A stretch of 64,000 nucleotides of DNA from Aulostomus chinensis. Its lineage: Eukaryota; Chordata; Actinopteri; Syngnathiformes; Aulostomidae. The stretch covers positions 7,914,001-7,978,000 of the forward strand of contig JBBMOA010000018.1 in the NCBI GenBank assembly GCA_037954235.1, read 5' to 3'. Below the pieces are notes generated by a model. It saw only the letters and a program-made list of their open reading frames with translations. It was not told the origin of the DNA and searched no databases. Made by a program: the position numbers and the translations under genes. Shown piece by piece: positions 31,903 through 43,950 of the stretch. The stretch's first letter is position 1. Every line of letters begins with the position of its first letter.

Positions 31903-34220
31903 TGTTTTATCATAAATAATTATTATACATTATATTAACATATTTCTTTAGAATAACAATTATCCTGTGTAACTATGTCTTGGTATTATGTTTGTGATGT
32001 TTCTATTCTTTGAATGGAAAGACAATAAATTTCAGAGAACTCAATTGCTGTCCATTGTTTTTTATAAGTCACATTTTCAACAATGAAACACATAGGTGGT
32101 CTTTTACGTAGACAAACGTTAAAAACAATTATAGCTGCCTAATATAGGCAAAAAATAATGTTATGCATCATAGAATAGAATGTAAATTAGAAGGCTCCAT
32201 AGATCTTTTTAGTGCAAAATAGTAAACTAAGTAGTGCATTTCAACCAAAACAGTGCAAAGACAGTGGCTTAAGTGCAGAAATAACAATTGTGCCTGAAAA
32301 AAAGAACATAAACATAAAAAGCACAGCAAACAACATAGTGCAGAAATGTAATATCTGTTAACAATATACAAAGAACAAACGCACCAAATAAACCACTCAT
32401 ATATACATACATATACATAGTTAAGGCCATTTTTAGCAGACGCTCAAAACAGTCATCTGCCCAGATAGCTTCAGGGGTCTGGGAATCAGTGGCCAGGAGC
32501 TCTTCCACTGCTTTTTTAAAGTCTGTGAAAGAGGCAAAAGTTTTCCCAGACAGTCCCTTTGAAGTTGACGATTTTGACCTCTCACAATATGTCTTCTTCC
32601 TGTATTTCAGATGTCCCTGTGTGGACTGGCCACAAAGTGTACTGGAGTACAGCTTTACACTAGTGCCACTGCGCTGTGACCTTTTCCTGCTGTAAAGAGT
32701 GGATCGGGCAGGAAGCTGCTGGGGCACAGCAAATAGTGGCTGCGGCTGGGGATGCTGAGCCAATTGTGTTGCTGCTGCTGCTGTGGGCTGGCTGAATGTG
32801 GCACTGGGCTGAACAGGGTTGAATGTGGCACTGGGCTGCAAAGAGGGGAAAGTGGGGCCAGGCTGCAAAGAGTGGGGCCAGGCTGGAGTCCTGCTGAGGT
32901 ACCTGGTGGCTGTGTTGGTGGAGCAGCAAAGTGGTCCACCCGCAGTTTGCGCTTCCGTGTCCCTGCCAAGGATGGAGTGAGCTGCTACTGGACTTGAGGC
33001 CGGCTGGTGTGCGGCCTCTCATCTGGAAGCTCTGCCGCAGGCGGTTGGCTGAGGCTGGCTACGCTCTGTGGACGACGGAGGATGGTCAAGCCCTGGTCCA
33101 TCACATTCCTGGCTGACAGGGCTTCCTGTCTTCTGATGAACTCAGCAATGCTCTTTGTGTTGATTTTCAGGATTGGAATCCCGAGCTTGCTGAGTTCAGG
33201 GTCGTCCACAGTCAGACGCTGCTGCACCCGCTGGTACAGCTGTGTAATGTACTGCTTCAGCGGGGAACCGTGGGCCTTCTGACGACAGTCGGGGTGAAGC
33301 CACAGCTGTTTAATGATGCAGTACATCAGCCGGTTCTTCCTCGCATCCACCAGGTGGGCAGCTGTGTGCCGCTTCCCAAATTTTTATTTTTGCACCATCG
33401 AAGCCTCAGCCGGATCGCCGTTGGTGCGGCCAAACAGTGCATTACCCCAGCGTGCTGAGTAGAGGGTGTCGAACTGTTTGATGCTGCGGTCGTGAAGTTC
33501 CGGCTTGCTCCAGGCGCCGATGATCCTGTCTCTTACAGGCGCTGAGGGCAAGCTTTCCCTCCTCCAAAGCAACTTCAACTAAGACAGCGCTCAGCTGCTC
33601 CACATGCTGGTAGCCGGCAGATGGTTTGGCCCACACACGTCCTCCACACAGGGGTCCAGTTCAGGAGCCACCACCTGGTTGGTGAGGACCAGGTTCTTCC
33701 TCAGCGGCGAAAGACTGTCCCCCTCAGCGTCTGTGACGTAGCCCACGTCCTCGTCCGTGGACTCCAATGTGTCACCACCTGCCTCCCCCTCCTCCTCGTC
33801 CTCCTCTTGCAGTGCCTCTCTCATGCAGGCATAATGTTCGAAAGAGGAGAACGGTGCAGATGACTGGGAGAAGAGGTACTCCAGTCCAATCCACTTGTCA
33901 CCAGGAGGACAAGGCGGCCTGAAATTCACCTCCTCCACCTCACCAAATAGGTCCTGGAACCTCTTGTTCAGGCGGTCAATCAGGGGGGACACGTACACCA
34001 TGTGGAGCCGTCCCTTCTGGCCCTTCACCCAGGCGGACTCCTGGTCTGAATTCCAACGTGCTATCCCACTGAGGAGATAGACCTGGAAGGGGACTGCAGC
34101 ACAGCGGGGTCCCGGAAACCTGTTGGGCAGAAAGGAGTGGAAACCCTCCAGGCTGTTGCTTCCTCTCACGGTGACGTAGTATGGCAGCCTCACACCGTTA
34201 CAGCTGACGTACTTGACTGT

Positions 34221-35930
34221 TAGGGTGGCCATTTCCACAACACCAATAAGGAGGACACTTTGCAGCATTTAGTGAGAAAAGAAAAATCGCAACATACAAC
34301 TCTAGTGTACTACCCACTACAATATAATTTACAATACCACAGTGATTCTGAGGTACGCTGTTCATCACAAGACAATTTTATCTATCATATATCATGATGT
34401 ATGTCTATGTGTAAGTGAAAGGTGAAAGGTCTTTGTTCACACTATTTGAATTTATTCAATACATTCATCATTCAAAGTGCAGTGCCAGAACAGCAGAACA
34501 TGTATGGTCTGAAATGTGCAAATAATAAATTTACATAAAAATAAATAAATGTTAAAAAAAATACATTCCAGTTCTTAAATAAGTAAAAATCCTCAAGTGC
34601 ACATGTTTTGAAAGCATATTTGGCATTAAATTGACATAAAAAATAAATTAATTAATGCAAAAAATACACATCCCAGGTCTTAACAACCATAAAGAACATT
34701 TGTTTTATGTAAACAACAAAAGACTGAGAAAAAACACCATGTAACAGGTGAATATCGACCTGAAAAATGTGTAAAAAATGTAACATATTTGTGTTTATGT
34801 AGGTGTGTGTGCAGCAGTCCACCTGTATTTTAACTGATTTGTCCTCAGTATCCTGTTCTCAGTTTCCTGTTCTTCATTATGGCCTCAGCCCTCAGCAAAA
34901 TCCACTTTCAGCTGCTGCAGCAGCTCAGGAGACAGCAGCACCTTCAGGTTCATCATAGCCAAGCCTGCACTGCAACAAAAAACATAGCAAAAATACTGTT
35001 ATCAACCTTCAAAAATCTGTATTGTGTTAAACCTAGTACATATTCATTTCATAAAGCCCATGCAGAAGTTCCTTTCTTAACTATAAAGCCCATGCATAGA
35101 ATCAAAATGTTTTATTACAAGTGTTGTGTATATTTGTTTAATTAAATATAGTACACAAGTGACAAACCAAAGACGATAATATTGTACTCACCAAATAATT
35201 GATCCTCTATCTGAAATACTTCTGGCCTTTTCTGGCAGCATCCAAGAGTTTTTTGTTTCCAAGGAACTTCTGGTACATGCTTGTGCAGGGAAAGGTGAAG
35301 TTGACACAAACTTGGAGCTCTGCTTTAACGCTGTCCACATCCAGACGAGTCCTCTCGTTTCTCCATGCAGATGCCATCATTGAGAAGACTCGTTCTGTGT
35401 GTGCATTGCTGCATGGGATGGAGAAAATGTAGGAGCTGACCTTCCTGAGATTCACAAGTGGTCCATCTGCTTTGGAAAACAGTTTCAGATACCGCTCCAG
35501 CACACAAGTTGTGTGCTGACGTCCACATCACAGCGACACAGTGTGCAATAAGCATGCAGATCGTCTTTGCTACTTTTGCTTATGAATGTATGCTCCTTTG
35601 ACCATTCCGCGTTGAATAAAGTCCGTCTTTTCGGCATGCTAACATTGAGAAACGAGACGACACAGCGGCTAACACATGGGAACAGGGGGCGGCTTGTTTA
35701 CATTTTTAACCAATGAGAAATCAGGGAATTGAGTGACACCGCTTTTAGCCAATCATATTTTAAACCAATCACTTAAAGTTTTACATCATTGGATGATTTG
35801 CAGCGTTGCCTTCAAGTGCAACTCCAAAAAGGAGGACAAATAAGCGTCCGGCTTGAGGCTGCGCAGGACGCCGGACAAGGCATTTAAATTCCGGACTGTC
35901 CGGCCTAAATCCGGACGTATGGCCACCCTA
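34221..35930 (-). mobile_element. hAT DNA transposon, internally deleted
   Basis: The ends are perfect inverted repeats tagggtggccat / atggccaccct. The element is flanked by an 8-bp target duplication, ttgactgt (34213-34220 and 35931-35938). Copy A has a single ttgactgt at the matching site (reverse strand near 11580), which is the empty site. On the minus strand an N-terminal stretch from ATG 35637 reads MPKRRTLFNAEWSKEHTF and then CTLCRC, a BED-like zinc finger start. After an internal deletion near 35520 it continues in another frame to the hAT dimerisation domain (SNAHTERVFSMM, 35503-35207). It is non-autonomous. The rest (34260-35200) is AT-rich and non-coding. Confidence 0.92.
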
Positions 35931-36917
35931 TTGACTGTGGTGTACATGTCTCGCCCCGGCGGATCCTGGATGCACTCCAGGTGCTTCTGTTGGTTCTCCC
36001 AGACCTGGTCGATGGAAGCCGGGTCTTTAAACAGATGCACCTGGTTCTCGTCTTTTCCCGCTGCTCCCTTTAAGATGTCGATGACGCTCTGTACACGTGC
36101 AAAAGTCTCCTGTGCTCCAAGCGTGATCCTCCTGACGTGATGCCGAAGATCGTACTTGGTCACGTGCAGCTCAATGACCTCGGCATCAGACAGGGGGTCA
36201 TACTTGGTCGGATGACCTGCACGGACGGCCTGGAGGAGAAGCGCCATGTCATCCTTGTTATATGCAAAGACAGCAGCGGAGAGGGCAGACTTGAATAGTC
36301 CATATTTGGAGTGGTGGTCTGTGCGAATGGCCGCATTGAATCTCATGATCCAGTGGAAGATGTCCAGCCACACCATCATTCCTCTCTGAGCCCAGTCGTC
36401 AAACAGCTGCTCCAACGATGAGATGCCATGAACTCGACAGCAGCCACGGTCGACTTACATGAGCTCAGGAGGTGCCTCTCCTGCTCTCCTGTAACGGTCC
36501 ATCAGACCCACCGCCATCGGCCTCAGTTTGTCCAACGACTCCTCACATGTGAAGACAGACATGAGGATCTGACCCTTTTCATTGGCCACGTTTGTGCACC
36601 ACTCTGCAGTCCCTCTCCCCTGGCCAGAGAGTTTCTTGCAGATCTGATGAAGAACACAAAACAGAGTGAGTCAAAAATTCAGCTTAATACACAGTAAAGC
36701 TGATTTTCAATTGCTTCCTTTTTGGTTTTTTTATTTAACAAGTCAGCCTTATGTCTTTAATCATTTATTTACAAGCTATTATAGGACTAAATAAATATTA
36801 AATCCAAAAGTACAAAAGTTTAAGTAACCTATGATGAAACCACTTTTCTTTTATTCGTCAATGCACAATGAGACTATTTGTTGTTGAAACACATTTCCTG
36901 TATCAATGTTACCTTCT

Positions 36918-37300
36918 GGGCTGCACGGTGGTGCAGTGGTTAGCACTGTGGCCTCACAGCAAGAAGGTTTCGGGTTCGAGTCCCGGCTCGGGCATGGGAT
37001 CTTTCTGTGTGGAGTTTGCATGTTCTCCCTGTGTCTGCGTGGGTTCTCTCCGGGTACTCCGGCTTCCTCCCACAGTCCAAAAACATGCAATTGGGGACTA
37101 GGCTGATTGAATACTCTAAATTGACTGTAGGTATGAATGTGAGAGTGAATGGTTGTTCGTCTCTCTATGTTGGCCCTGCGATGGACTGGCGACCTGTCCA
37201 GGGTGAACCCCGCCTCTCGCCCGTTGACGCTGGGATAGGCTCCAGCCCCCCCACGACCCTTAATGTGTAGGAATAAGCGGAAGATGACGATGGATGGATG
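36918..37300 (+). mobile_element. tRNA-derived SINE
   Basis: The head has a tRNA-like A box (gtggtgcagtggttagcac) and B box (GGTTCGAGTCCCGG). It is followed by a long body and a (atgg)n tail. The target duplication is ttaccttct (36909-36917 and 37301-37309). Copy A shows the undisrupted site at its 10603 exon border, so this insertion is at the edge of an exon of copy C. Confidence 0.9.
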
Positions 37301-37825
37301 TTACCTTCTTGGTGGAGTCATATTTTAGGACTGTTCCAAACGTGGACAAGATGTGGGTCCGGTAATCCTCAATGTTGTCTGCTTCAGATATGAGGAAGGC
37401 TTTTCTCAGCAGCTTTGGCGTCGGCAGCTCCCTCCGAGTCGGTGGCCGCTGGAACTGATGGGCGAGAGTCCCTGGAGACAGAGAAGGGGATGTTTGTTAG
37501 ACAGTGTGTCTGTGTGAGAGACAGCGGGAGTGTGTCTGTGTGAGAGACAGCATCTAGACTAGACTGTGCCATGACTAATTTACGTCTGTCAACAAATAAC
37601 TCATATTTGACTTACTAATGATCCCTCCAGGCTTGTTTTTCTGGCAGAGGAGGGTCGTGTACATATCCTTCCTCTGCAGATAATCTTCGCAGTGGCTCTC
37701 CTGGACCTGCCTCCAGATCTTTTCCATGGTGTTTCCCTCAGTCCGGTCCCTCATCAGTCTGATGACCTGCTCGTCCACGCCCCGTCTGAAATTACAGCAC
37801 ATTTATGTGATGTCAGTGCAACTAT

Positions 37826-38990
37826 TCAGATTCAGATTCAGATTCAGATTCAGATGACTTTATTTATCCCCGAGGGGCAATTAAAATACGGTACAACTGA
37901 GCAGCATGACATTAAAAAACAAAAAACAAAAAAACCCCAAAAAAAACGGACATGACAGTGGGAATAAATAAGAGAATAAAAATAAGATTAAAGATAAAAA
38001 TACAATAAATATACTACATACAGTATGTACACAATGTAGAATGAAGAGTAAGGTGACTGGAGTGAGTGAATAAAGTGCAGACAATGTAAACAGTATAAAC
38101 AGTGTAACAGTGAAGACAGGATATTGAGTAGTCCGGGGAGAGTATGTAGGTGTGTGTGTGTAGGGTGTTGGTGTGGGGAAGGTGTTAACAGCTGGAGTTA
38201 AAGAAAAGAATGGCTTTGGGGACAAAGATGGCTTTCCTCCTCTCAGTTCTGCAGGCCACACAGCGGAGGCGTCGCCCAGAGGGGAGCCATTCAAATGCAG
38301 AGTGGAGTATGTGTGAGGGGTCTTTGATGATCTTGGCTGCCTGTCTCAGGGCCTGTTGGCTGTAAACGTGTGAAAGAGTTCTGACAGGCAGGCCGATGAA
38401 TTTGGAGCACACTGATGCAGTGCGCTGCAGTCTGTTCCGGTTCTGGAGGCTGAGGGAGTGGAATCAGCAGGTTATGGAGGATGTGATGATGCTTTCCACA
38501 AAGGCGTAGTAGAAAGTCATCATTATGGGTGCGCTGACTCCAAAGGAATTGAGTTTCCTGAGGAGGAACAGTCGTTGGTGACACCTCCTGAGAATCTCCT
38601 CTGTGTTGGCAGAAAAGTTCAGGAGGTTGTCAAAGATTGTGCCCAGGTATTTGTACTCTTCGACCACCTCCACTGGCTTCCCGTGGATGGTGGTGATGAC
38701 AGCAGAAGCCAGATCCCTCTGCTTGCTGGAGAAGGTCACCACCATCTCTTTGGTCTTGCTGACGTTCAGTTCTAGTTTGGAGCTGTCACACCACTCTACA
38801 AACTCCTGAAGAGCGGGTCCATGATGTTGTGCTGGGCCTGACAGCAGTGACAGGAGAACTGTGTCGTCAGCATATTTCACCAGGTGGCAGTTGGGCTGTG
38901 TGGATCGGCAGTCATCTGTGTAGAGGATGACGAGCAGGGGGGAGAGCACACAGCCTTGGGGGGAGCCAGTTGAGGTGAAGCGGAGGTCCG
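37826..38990 (-). mobile_element. 5'-truncated CR1/Rex1-like LINE
   Basis: Minus-strand coding ends the element. GSPQGCVLSPLL is followed by YADDTVLLS, the catalytic motif of reverse transcriptase, then LNVSKTKEMVV, EYKYLGTIFD and HQRLFLLRKL. A 3' UTR ends in ctttatttatccccgagggg and (attcag)n repeats. The target duplication is actat (37821-37825 and 38991-38995). The matching site in copy A (reverse of about 10085) has one copy. Only the C-terminal part of the reverse transcriptase remains. The fish clade (Rex1/CR1) is my inference from the 3' end. Confidence 0.85.
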
Positions 38991-41548
38991 ACTATGCTCA
39001 TTAATTTAACTGTTTGTTTTGAACTGCAGATATTGTGAAATAATACAGAATCTTACTTTGGTGTTAGAATTGCAGGGAAAACCGCCTGATGTGCTGGACT
39101 GAGCTGCTTCAGAATGGCTGCGTCCCATGCCAGGAAGCAGCCAATGGAGTGTTTTTCCGACTCCTTGGAAGCTTTCAAGCAGGCGTTGCAAGCCAAGACC
39201 TCCGTCAGCATCGAGTACCAGCCGGATACGTCGCAGATGTGTCGCACAGTCTTGGAGTATCCACAGCAGTAGAGGAAAGCCTTGTCATCGCCTGCTGCAG
39301 GGCACTCGGACCGAGGACAGCGAAGGCTGTATCCCCACACACCCACTGGTCTCCAGAAGAAAACACGGCTGCGGAAGAAGGCGTCTGCGGAGGGCACTCC
39401 CCCTGCCACCAGCCCAGGAATATCAGGGGGATAGAACCACATCCGGTCATCCTTGAGGACCTTCCTTCTTTTAACGCCATGCTTTCCCTCGTAGGACATC
39501 TCTCTGGAAAAGCCCTCTCTCTGCATCCTCCTTCAGCCATTTGATGTCGGCACTGGGGAGGCCGTGAGCAGCAGACTCCCACAACTTGTGCCAGCCCTCA
39601 AATGACACCTGATGGCATGACAAAGACAAAGCTTTTATTTACCAACCACTGGGTGCTCTGTGAAGCTGTTCTCAGATTTACTCTCTGAACATTACTAAGC
39701 TGCATTGTGTTGTGCTGTTAGTGTGTTACCTCAGGTGGAGAAGCTGAGGGAGGGATCACAGTGGCAACGGGCTAAGGCTGTGCAGCATTTCTTCCCGTGG
39801 TGGCTGCTGCAATGGGCTGTGGCTTTGTCACCGTCATTCCAGGTGAAGCTGGTGGAGGTGCCTTTAAAAGGTAAGTACATTAGTATAAACCTGTGTGATG
39901 ATGGCTTTGATACGTTTGATCTGTGAATTATTTCCTTACTGGCAGTGATGGAACAGCCTCTTCTCTGTGGCTGCTGTGGAGGGTCTGGTTCAGCCACAAT
40001 TTTGGCAGCCCTTGTTTCTCCTGAAAAAATAAAATAAAATAAAGACAATGAGCTTCAGTCATCCTCTTTTAATCTTTAGTAGTCTAGGTCTTTTTTTTCT
40101 TCTGGATTCATAATTAATGTATTACAGGTCTATATGTGCTTTGTGTTATAATTGTGAATAGAAGCAATCAATAAAATCCAAAAACTGATTTACTTTCAAA
40201 ACTGGTCAGAGCCTCAACAAGAGCAGCATCGTCTTTCCAAAAGCTGTCGCTGGCAGGAGGGGGGGCCACTGAAGATGGTGAAGGAGGGGGTGGAGATGGA
40301 GAAGCTGGAGACTTCAGCGGAAAGGGGGAAGGAGGGGCCATCGAAGCAGATGCTGAAGTAGGGGCCGCTGAAGCAGATGGTGCAGGTGGGGCCACTCTCT
40401 TATCAGATTTCTGCAAAGTACGGTTTAAATACAGTCTTGAAACTTGTCTCATGAACAGCAACCTGCTTTTGACTTACAGCACTTTCACCTACCGCCTTCT
40501 CTTTCTCCAGGATGTACAGTCTGAAGCGCTTCAGTGTCTTGGCACTGATGTCCTCCTCCTTCATCACCAGCCACTGACGAACCGAGCAGAAGGCCTCCTG
40601 TGCCATCTTGCGCTCATGGTCGCTTCCAGCCTGCGGATCCTGCTGAAGCACCTTGTGGAGGCTTTACCACTGCCACATCTCCTGGTAGGTGAACGATTTA
40701 AATCGCCCCTGGCCATAAATGGCCCTGTCCACATTCACCTCCAGGTGGCAGGAGACTGCAGGGATCAGCTCCACATACTTCCGCAGGGAATCCTTTATCC
40801 AGTCATCAGACCTCTGCCCCCCTTTAAAAATCTATTGGGAATTGAATTTATTCAGGAGAAATTTACTTACTATTTAATGTATCCAACATCATTTTCCACC
40901 AGCCACTTGAAGGTCTTGCCAGCATACTTCCCAAATGTGACAGTGTGCTGCCCAAGCAACTGCTTCTCATTTGGGGAGGAGGTGAAGATGCAGCATCTCC
41001 GGTGAGCTGAGGAATTATGCAGTAGAATGATTAATAGAGACTTTGAAAATAACATTTTGCTCGATGTAATGACATTTACCTGTCAGATTGATTTCATTTT
41101 TTGTTAGACTACAAAAATACATGTTTTTTCTGTTACAGTTGTGCAGTTGTTGATGACAATATGTGTTATGCTCTTAATGAAAGAGCTATTACCTTCCTCG
41201 CTGGCCATTTTCGGGTCCTTTAGTCTGCTGTCCTCAGTCTTCTTCTGTCCTGAAGACTGGTAGCCCCTTGCCTCCTTCGTGGCCTTCAGCACACATTGCT
41301 GCCTGTCCTGTGGCACAGTGGGGTCCATGATGCACAAGACTGGCAGCAGTGGGTCTGTGGCACGTTTAGCAGTGGCTGAAAAACACGACATTCTCATTCT
41401 CACAGCTTTTTACCCCCTGGCTTTCATTACATACTTATTTAGTAAACTTTGAAATGCACGATTTGTAACATGTACATATATCTTGCATGCATGTTACAAC
41501 AATACATTTGTCCAAATAAGTTTACACAACCCAGAAGAAGAAGATCAC

Positions 41549-41568
41549 CCCCCCCCCCAAAAAAAAAC
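41549..41568. repeat. C/A homopolymer tract
   Basis: About a dozen C followed by A residues stand just beyond the first exon donor of copy C (41573). No function is apparent. Confidence 0.8.
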
Positions 41569-41953
41569 TTACCTGCTGAATGGGGAGCTGCTTTGCAATC
41601 CATCGACATATTGGAAATGCGTTACTTCCAGTTTACAGACATAAAAATGGACAACAATTTGATACTTGTGATATTGAGACGTAATTGGGTTAAATTCGCA
41701 GCGGTGTTGGTTGGCGCAGTGCACCGGTGTTTAAATTAAGCTAACCAATTTGCCAAAAAAGTACCAAGGACGTGATATGAAAAAAAGGACTTTCATTGAT
41801 AAAATACGTGTTTGAAACGTACAACGTTAATGTGTACAGGCACTAAGCGGGATAGCTTCACAACAAAACTAAGAGACATATTTGGGTTAAATCCGAGCGG
41901 TGTTTAACATAAGCTTAAAATAAGCGAAACGGAGGGGGCGGGACATCACGGCA

Positions 41954-42112
41954 ACGGTAGACTCTCGACCAATCGGGCGGGAAAAACGGTAGACTCTCGA
42001 CCAATCGGGTGGGAAAAACGGTAGACTCTCGACCAATCGGGCGGGAAAAACGGTAGACTCTCGACCAATCGGGCGGGAAAAACGGTAGACTCTCGACCAA
42101 TCTCGACCAATG
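41954..42112. repeat. 32-bp minisatellite with E2F/CCAAT-like units
   Basis: Five tandem copies of a 32-bp unit start at 41954, 41986, 42018, 42050 and 42082; the last is partial. Each full unit contains, on the minus strand, TTTTTCCCGCCCGATTGG: an E2F-like TTTCCCGCC next to a CCAAT box in inverted form. Unit 2 has one change (ggtggg). It stands about 345-500 bp upstream of the copy C start codon and next to a U1 fragment. The repeat is certain; the factor binding is inference. Confidence 0.93.
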
Positions 42113-42164
42113 CATTGTCTAGAGTTTGAGGCGGGATTGCACCTTCGACGGGCCGACGTCTGTG

Positions 42165-42235
42165 AGCTCCCCAAATGTGGGAATCTCGACTGCATAATTT
42201 CTGGTAGTGGGGGACTGCGTTCGCGCTCTCCCCTG
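42165..42235 (+). pseudogene. U1 3'-half fragment
   Basis: This is the last 67-70 nt of U1, from CCCCAAATGTGG through the AATTTCTGG Sm site to the end CTCCCCTG, without mismatches that I can see. The 5' half is replaced by unrelated sequence. It lies on the opposite strand to copy C and marks the right border of the snRNA-derived region. Confidence 0.9.
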
Positions 42236-42614
42236 ACGTGCATGTTGAATGTCAATGGAGGAAGGAATTGCTGTACTGGCTATGCAAAATATCCGTGTTG
42301 TACAAAAATCGAAATGGTGTCAAGTATAAAGTCCATCAAAGTGTATGCCTTTAAACTATGTGGCATAGCATTTGCTACCATATTTTCATGTGTGCCATTA
42401 CACTCAAGATTAACTTGCACTCATTCCATACAGCACACTGGCCTTTCCAGCTTTTTCATTTGGTCATACCATCATGTTTTTGGTTGCAATTTTTATTGCA
42501 CATGTAAGGTATGTCGGAATGACCTTTTGATGAATATGTCTCAATCTTTTTTATTTTAAGAAAGAGAAAAAGTAATTTGTATATTTCTCCAACAGGCAGA
42601 CTCACTTTATACTG

Positions 42615-42616
<2 letters not shown>

Positions 42617-42680
<64 letters not shown>
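42617..42680. repeat. (CT)n(TA)n microsatellite
   Basis: About 16 CT steps are followed by about 15 TA steps. Confidence 0.95.
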
Positions 42681-42684
<4 letters not shown>

Positions 42685-43670
42685 ATGTTACAATATTTGT
42701 AAGTTGAAAACAATGAATATATACTTGGTGCTTGGTAACTCTTGCAGTATTTTGGCATGGCAATCCAACAGTGTGTGGATGAGTAAATAATGACTAGATT
42801 TTCATTGATTGAACTATCTGTTTAATAATGCAACATAAAAATACTTTCAATATTCTGAGACCCATCAACTCCCCCACAGGGGATTGTTTTTTGAACGTGC
42901 CACCCTTTCACCCCTTGTGAGTTTGCAGGTTATTTAAGTTTTCATGACTTGTGTATATCTTCAGTAACTGAGATTCTTCTTCTCTTGTTTTGAGCCTGTT
43001 GAAATAAGTTTTGCTTTCCTGATAGAAGGAGGAGCAACAGAAGGGCCCCAGTCAGGGTATTCTGTCTGAACAGATGAGAAAGTGTGTAAGTTTCATCTTT
43101 GAAAGTTGTCCTGTTTTCACAATTTCAGGAAAAGCACTTCAACGGAGTGAACAAATTAATAAGTATTCATATGTTTTTATATTATATTTATGAATCGTCT
43201 CTTTTTCAGGCTGTCATTGTTGCTCCAGTCCTCCTTCAGAATCACTCAGTGAGAACCCTAACCCTTTCACTTTTGTTTCTCTGACTCATGCAGATTATCA
43301 TTACAAGATTTAAAGTACCTTCAGTGAATCAGCTGAAAGGTTAACATGCAACAGAAGGCTTTTTATGCATCATAAATGTGTATTATTTTTTAAGTAGCAT
43401 ATTTATTTTTGGCTCTGTTTTTGGTTTTGTGTTTTTTGCTTTGATTTTGTGGTGGTGATGTACTTAAATGATGAATAAAGAAGTCTAGTCTCTTATCGTG
43501 CCAGTGAAGATGTTTTGTGTACAGTTTATCACCGTAGCAACCACACATAATTATTTCAAGTTTCCTCTGGAATATTCATGAACAGACCTGTTCTTACAGC
43601 ATTTATCATAACTTCCCAAGAAAGTACCCATAGCAAGTTCATGATGCGTTTGTGTTTGTGGACGTGTCCT

Positions 43671-43672
<2 letters not shown>

Positions 43673-43715
<43 letters not shown>
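43673..43715. repeat. (CT)n microsatellite
   Basis: An uninterrupted CT run of about 21 steps. Confidence 0.95.
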
Positions 43716-43719
<4 letters not shown>

Positions 43720-43950
43720 GTTCATATAGCAGGTTGGACACGTGATGGGTTCATGGTACTATTTCGAAGGGAGGTCGTCGGACCCCCTCTTTCTCCTTCT
43801 TGCTCCCGCTCCAAAGAGAACGCCGTCTGTGTGTTGCTGTCGCTGTGACCGGTGCCTGAATTTGTGTGAAATATTGTAAAAGTTAAAGAAAAGCAGTCTA
43901 GTAGCTGCGGGGGGCTTTTTTTTTGACCTGGTGAAAAAGGGATAACATTT

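Larger units (their letters stand above)
32000..41609 (-). pseudogene. Transposase-like gene, copy C (minus, most complete, three insertions)
   Basis: This is the reverse-strand partner of copy A. It also keeps the 5' exons that A lacks: ATG exon 41609-41573 (MSMDCKAAPHSA), 41375-41193, 41006-40871 with GKTFKWLVENDVGY, a region 40840-40492 (KMAQEAFCSVRQW), and a proline/serine-rich exon 40410-40195. GKY-x-GKTFKWL-x-ENDVGY is a motif I associate with the same fish family. The core follows, with VDRGCC, DIFHW and NSLEGFH, then an acidic stretch and a C-terminal IAEFIRRQEALSARN region. Stops shared with copy A (TAA 36457-36455; the stop in the PP-rich exon) show inactivation before duplication. 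A hAT element, a SINE and a LINE interrupt it. Its 3' part, 33591-34268, is less damaged than copy A and retains EYLFSQSSAPF. Confidence 0.72.
42236..43950. other. Intergenic stretch, no gene seen
   Basis: AT-rich sequence with two microsatellites: (ct)n(ta)n at 42617-42680 and (ct)n at 43673-43715. I see no coding frame, snRNA or element border. Confidence 0.6.

Noticed and set aside
35207..35503. A domesticated hAT protein gene
   Set aside because: It is the C-terminal remnant of an internally deleted element with intact inverted repeat ends and target duplication, so it is a recent insertion and not a domesticated gene.
36960..36995. Possible tRNA gene (B box GGTTCGAGTCCCGG), also at 44265 and 51447
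   Set aside because: No acceptor stem or cloverleaf can be formed, and the sequence continues into a SINE body with a tail and target duplication.
38464..38949. A host protein with a reverse transcriptase domain
   Set aside because: The frame lies in a 5'-truncated LINE with a target duplication and an empty site in copy A.
41954..42112. CRISPR-like array
   Set aside because: The 32-bp units are directly adjacent with no spacers. The genome is vertebrate, and this is a minisatellite.
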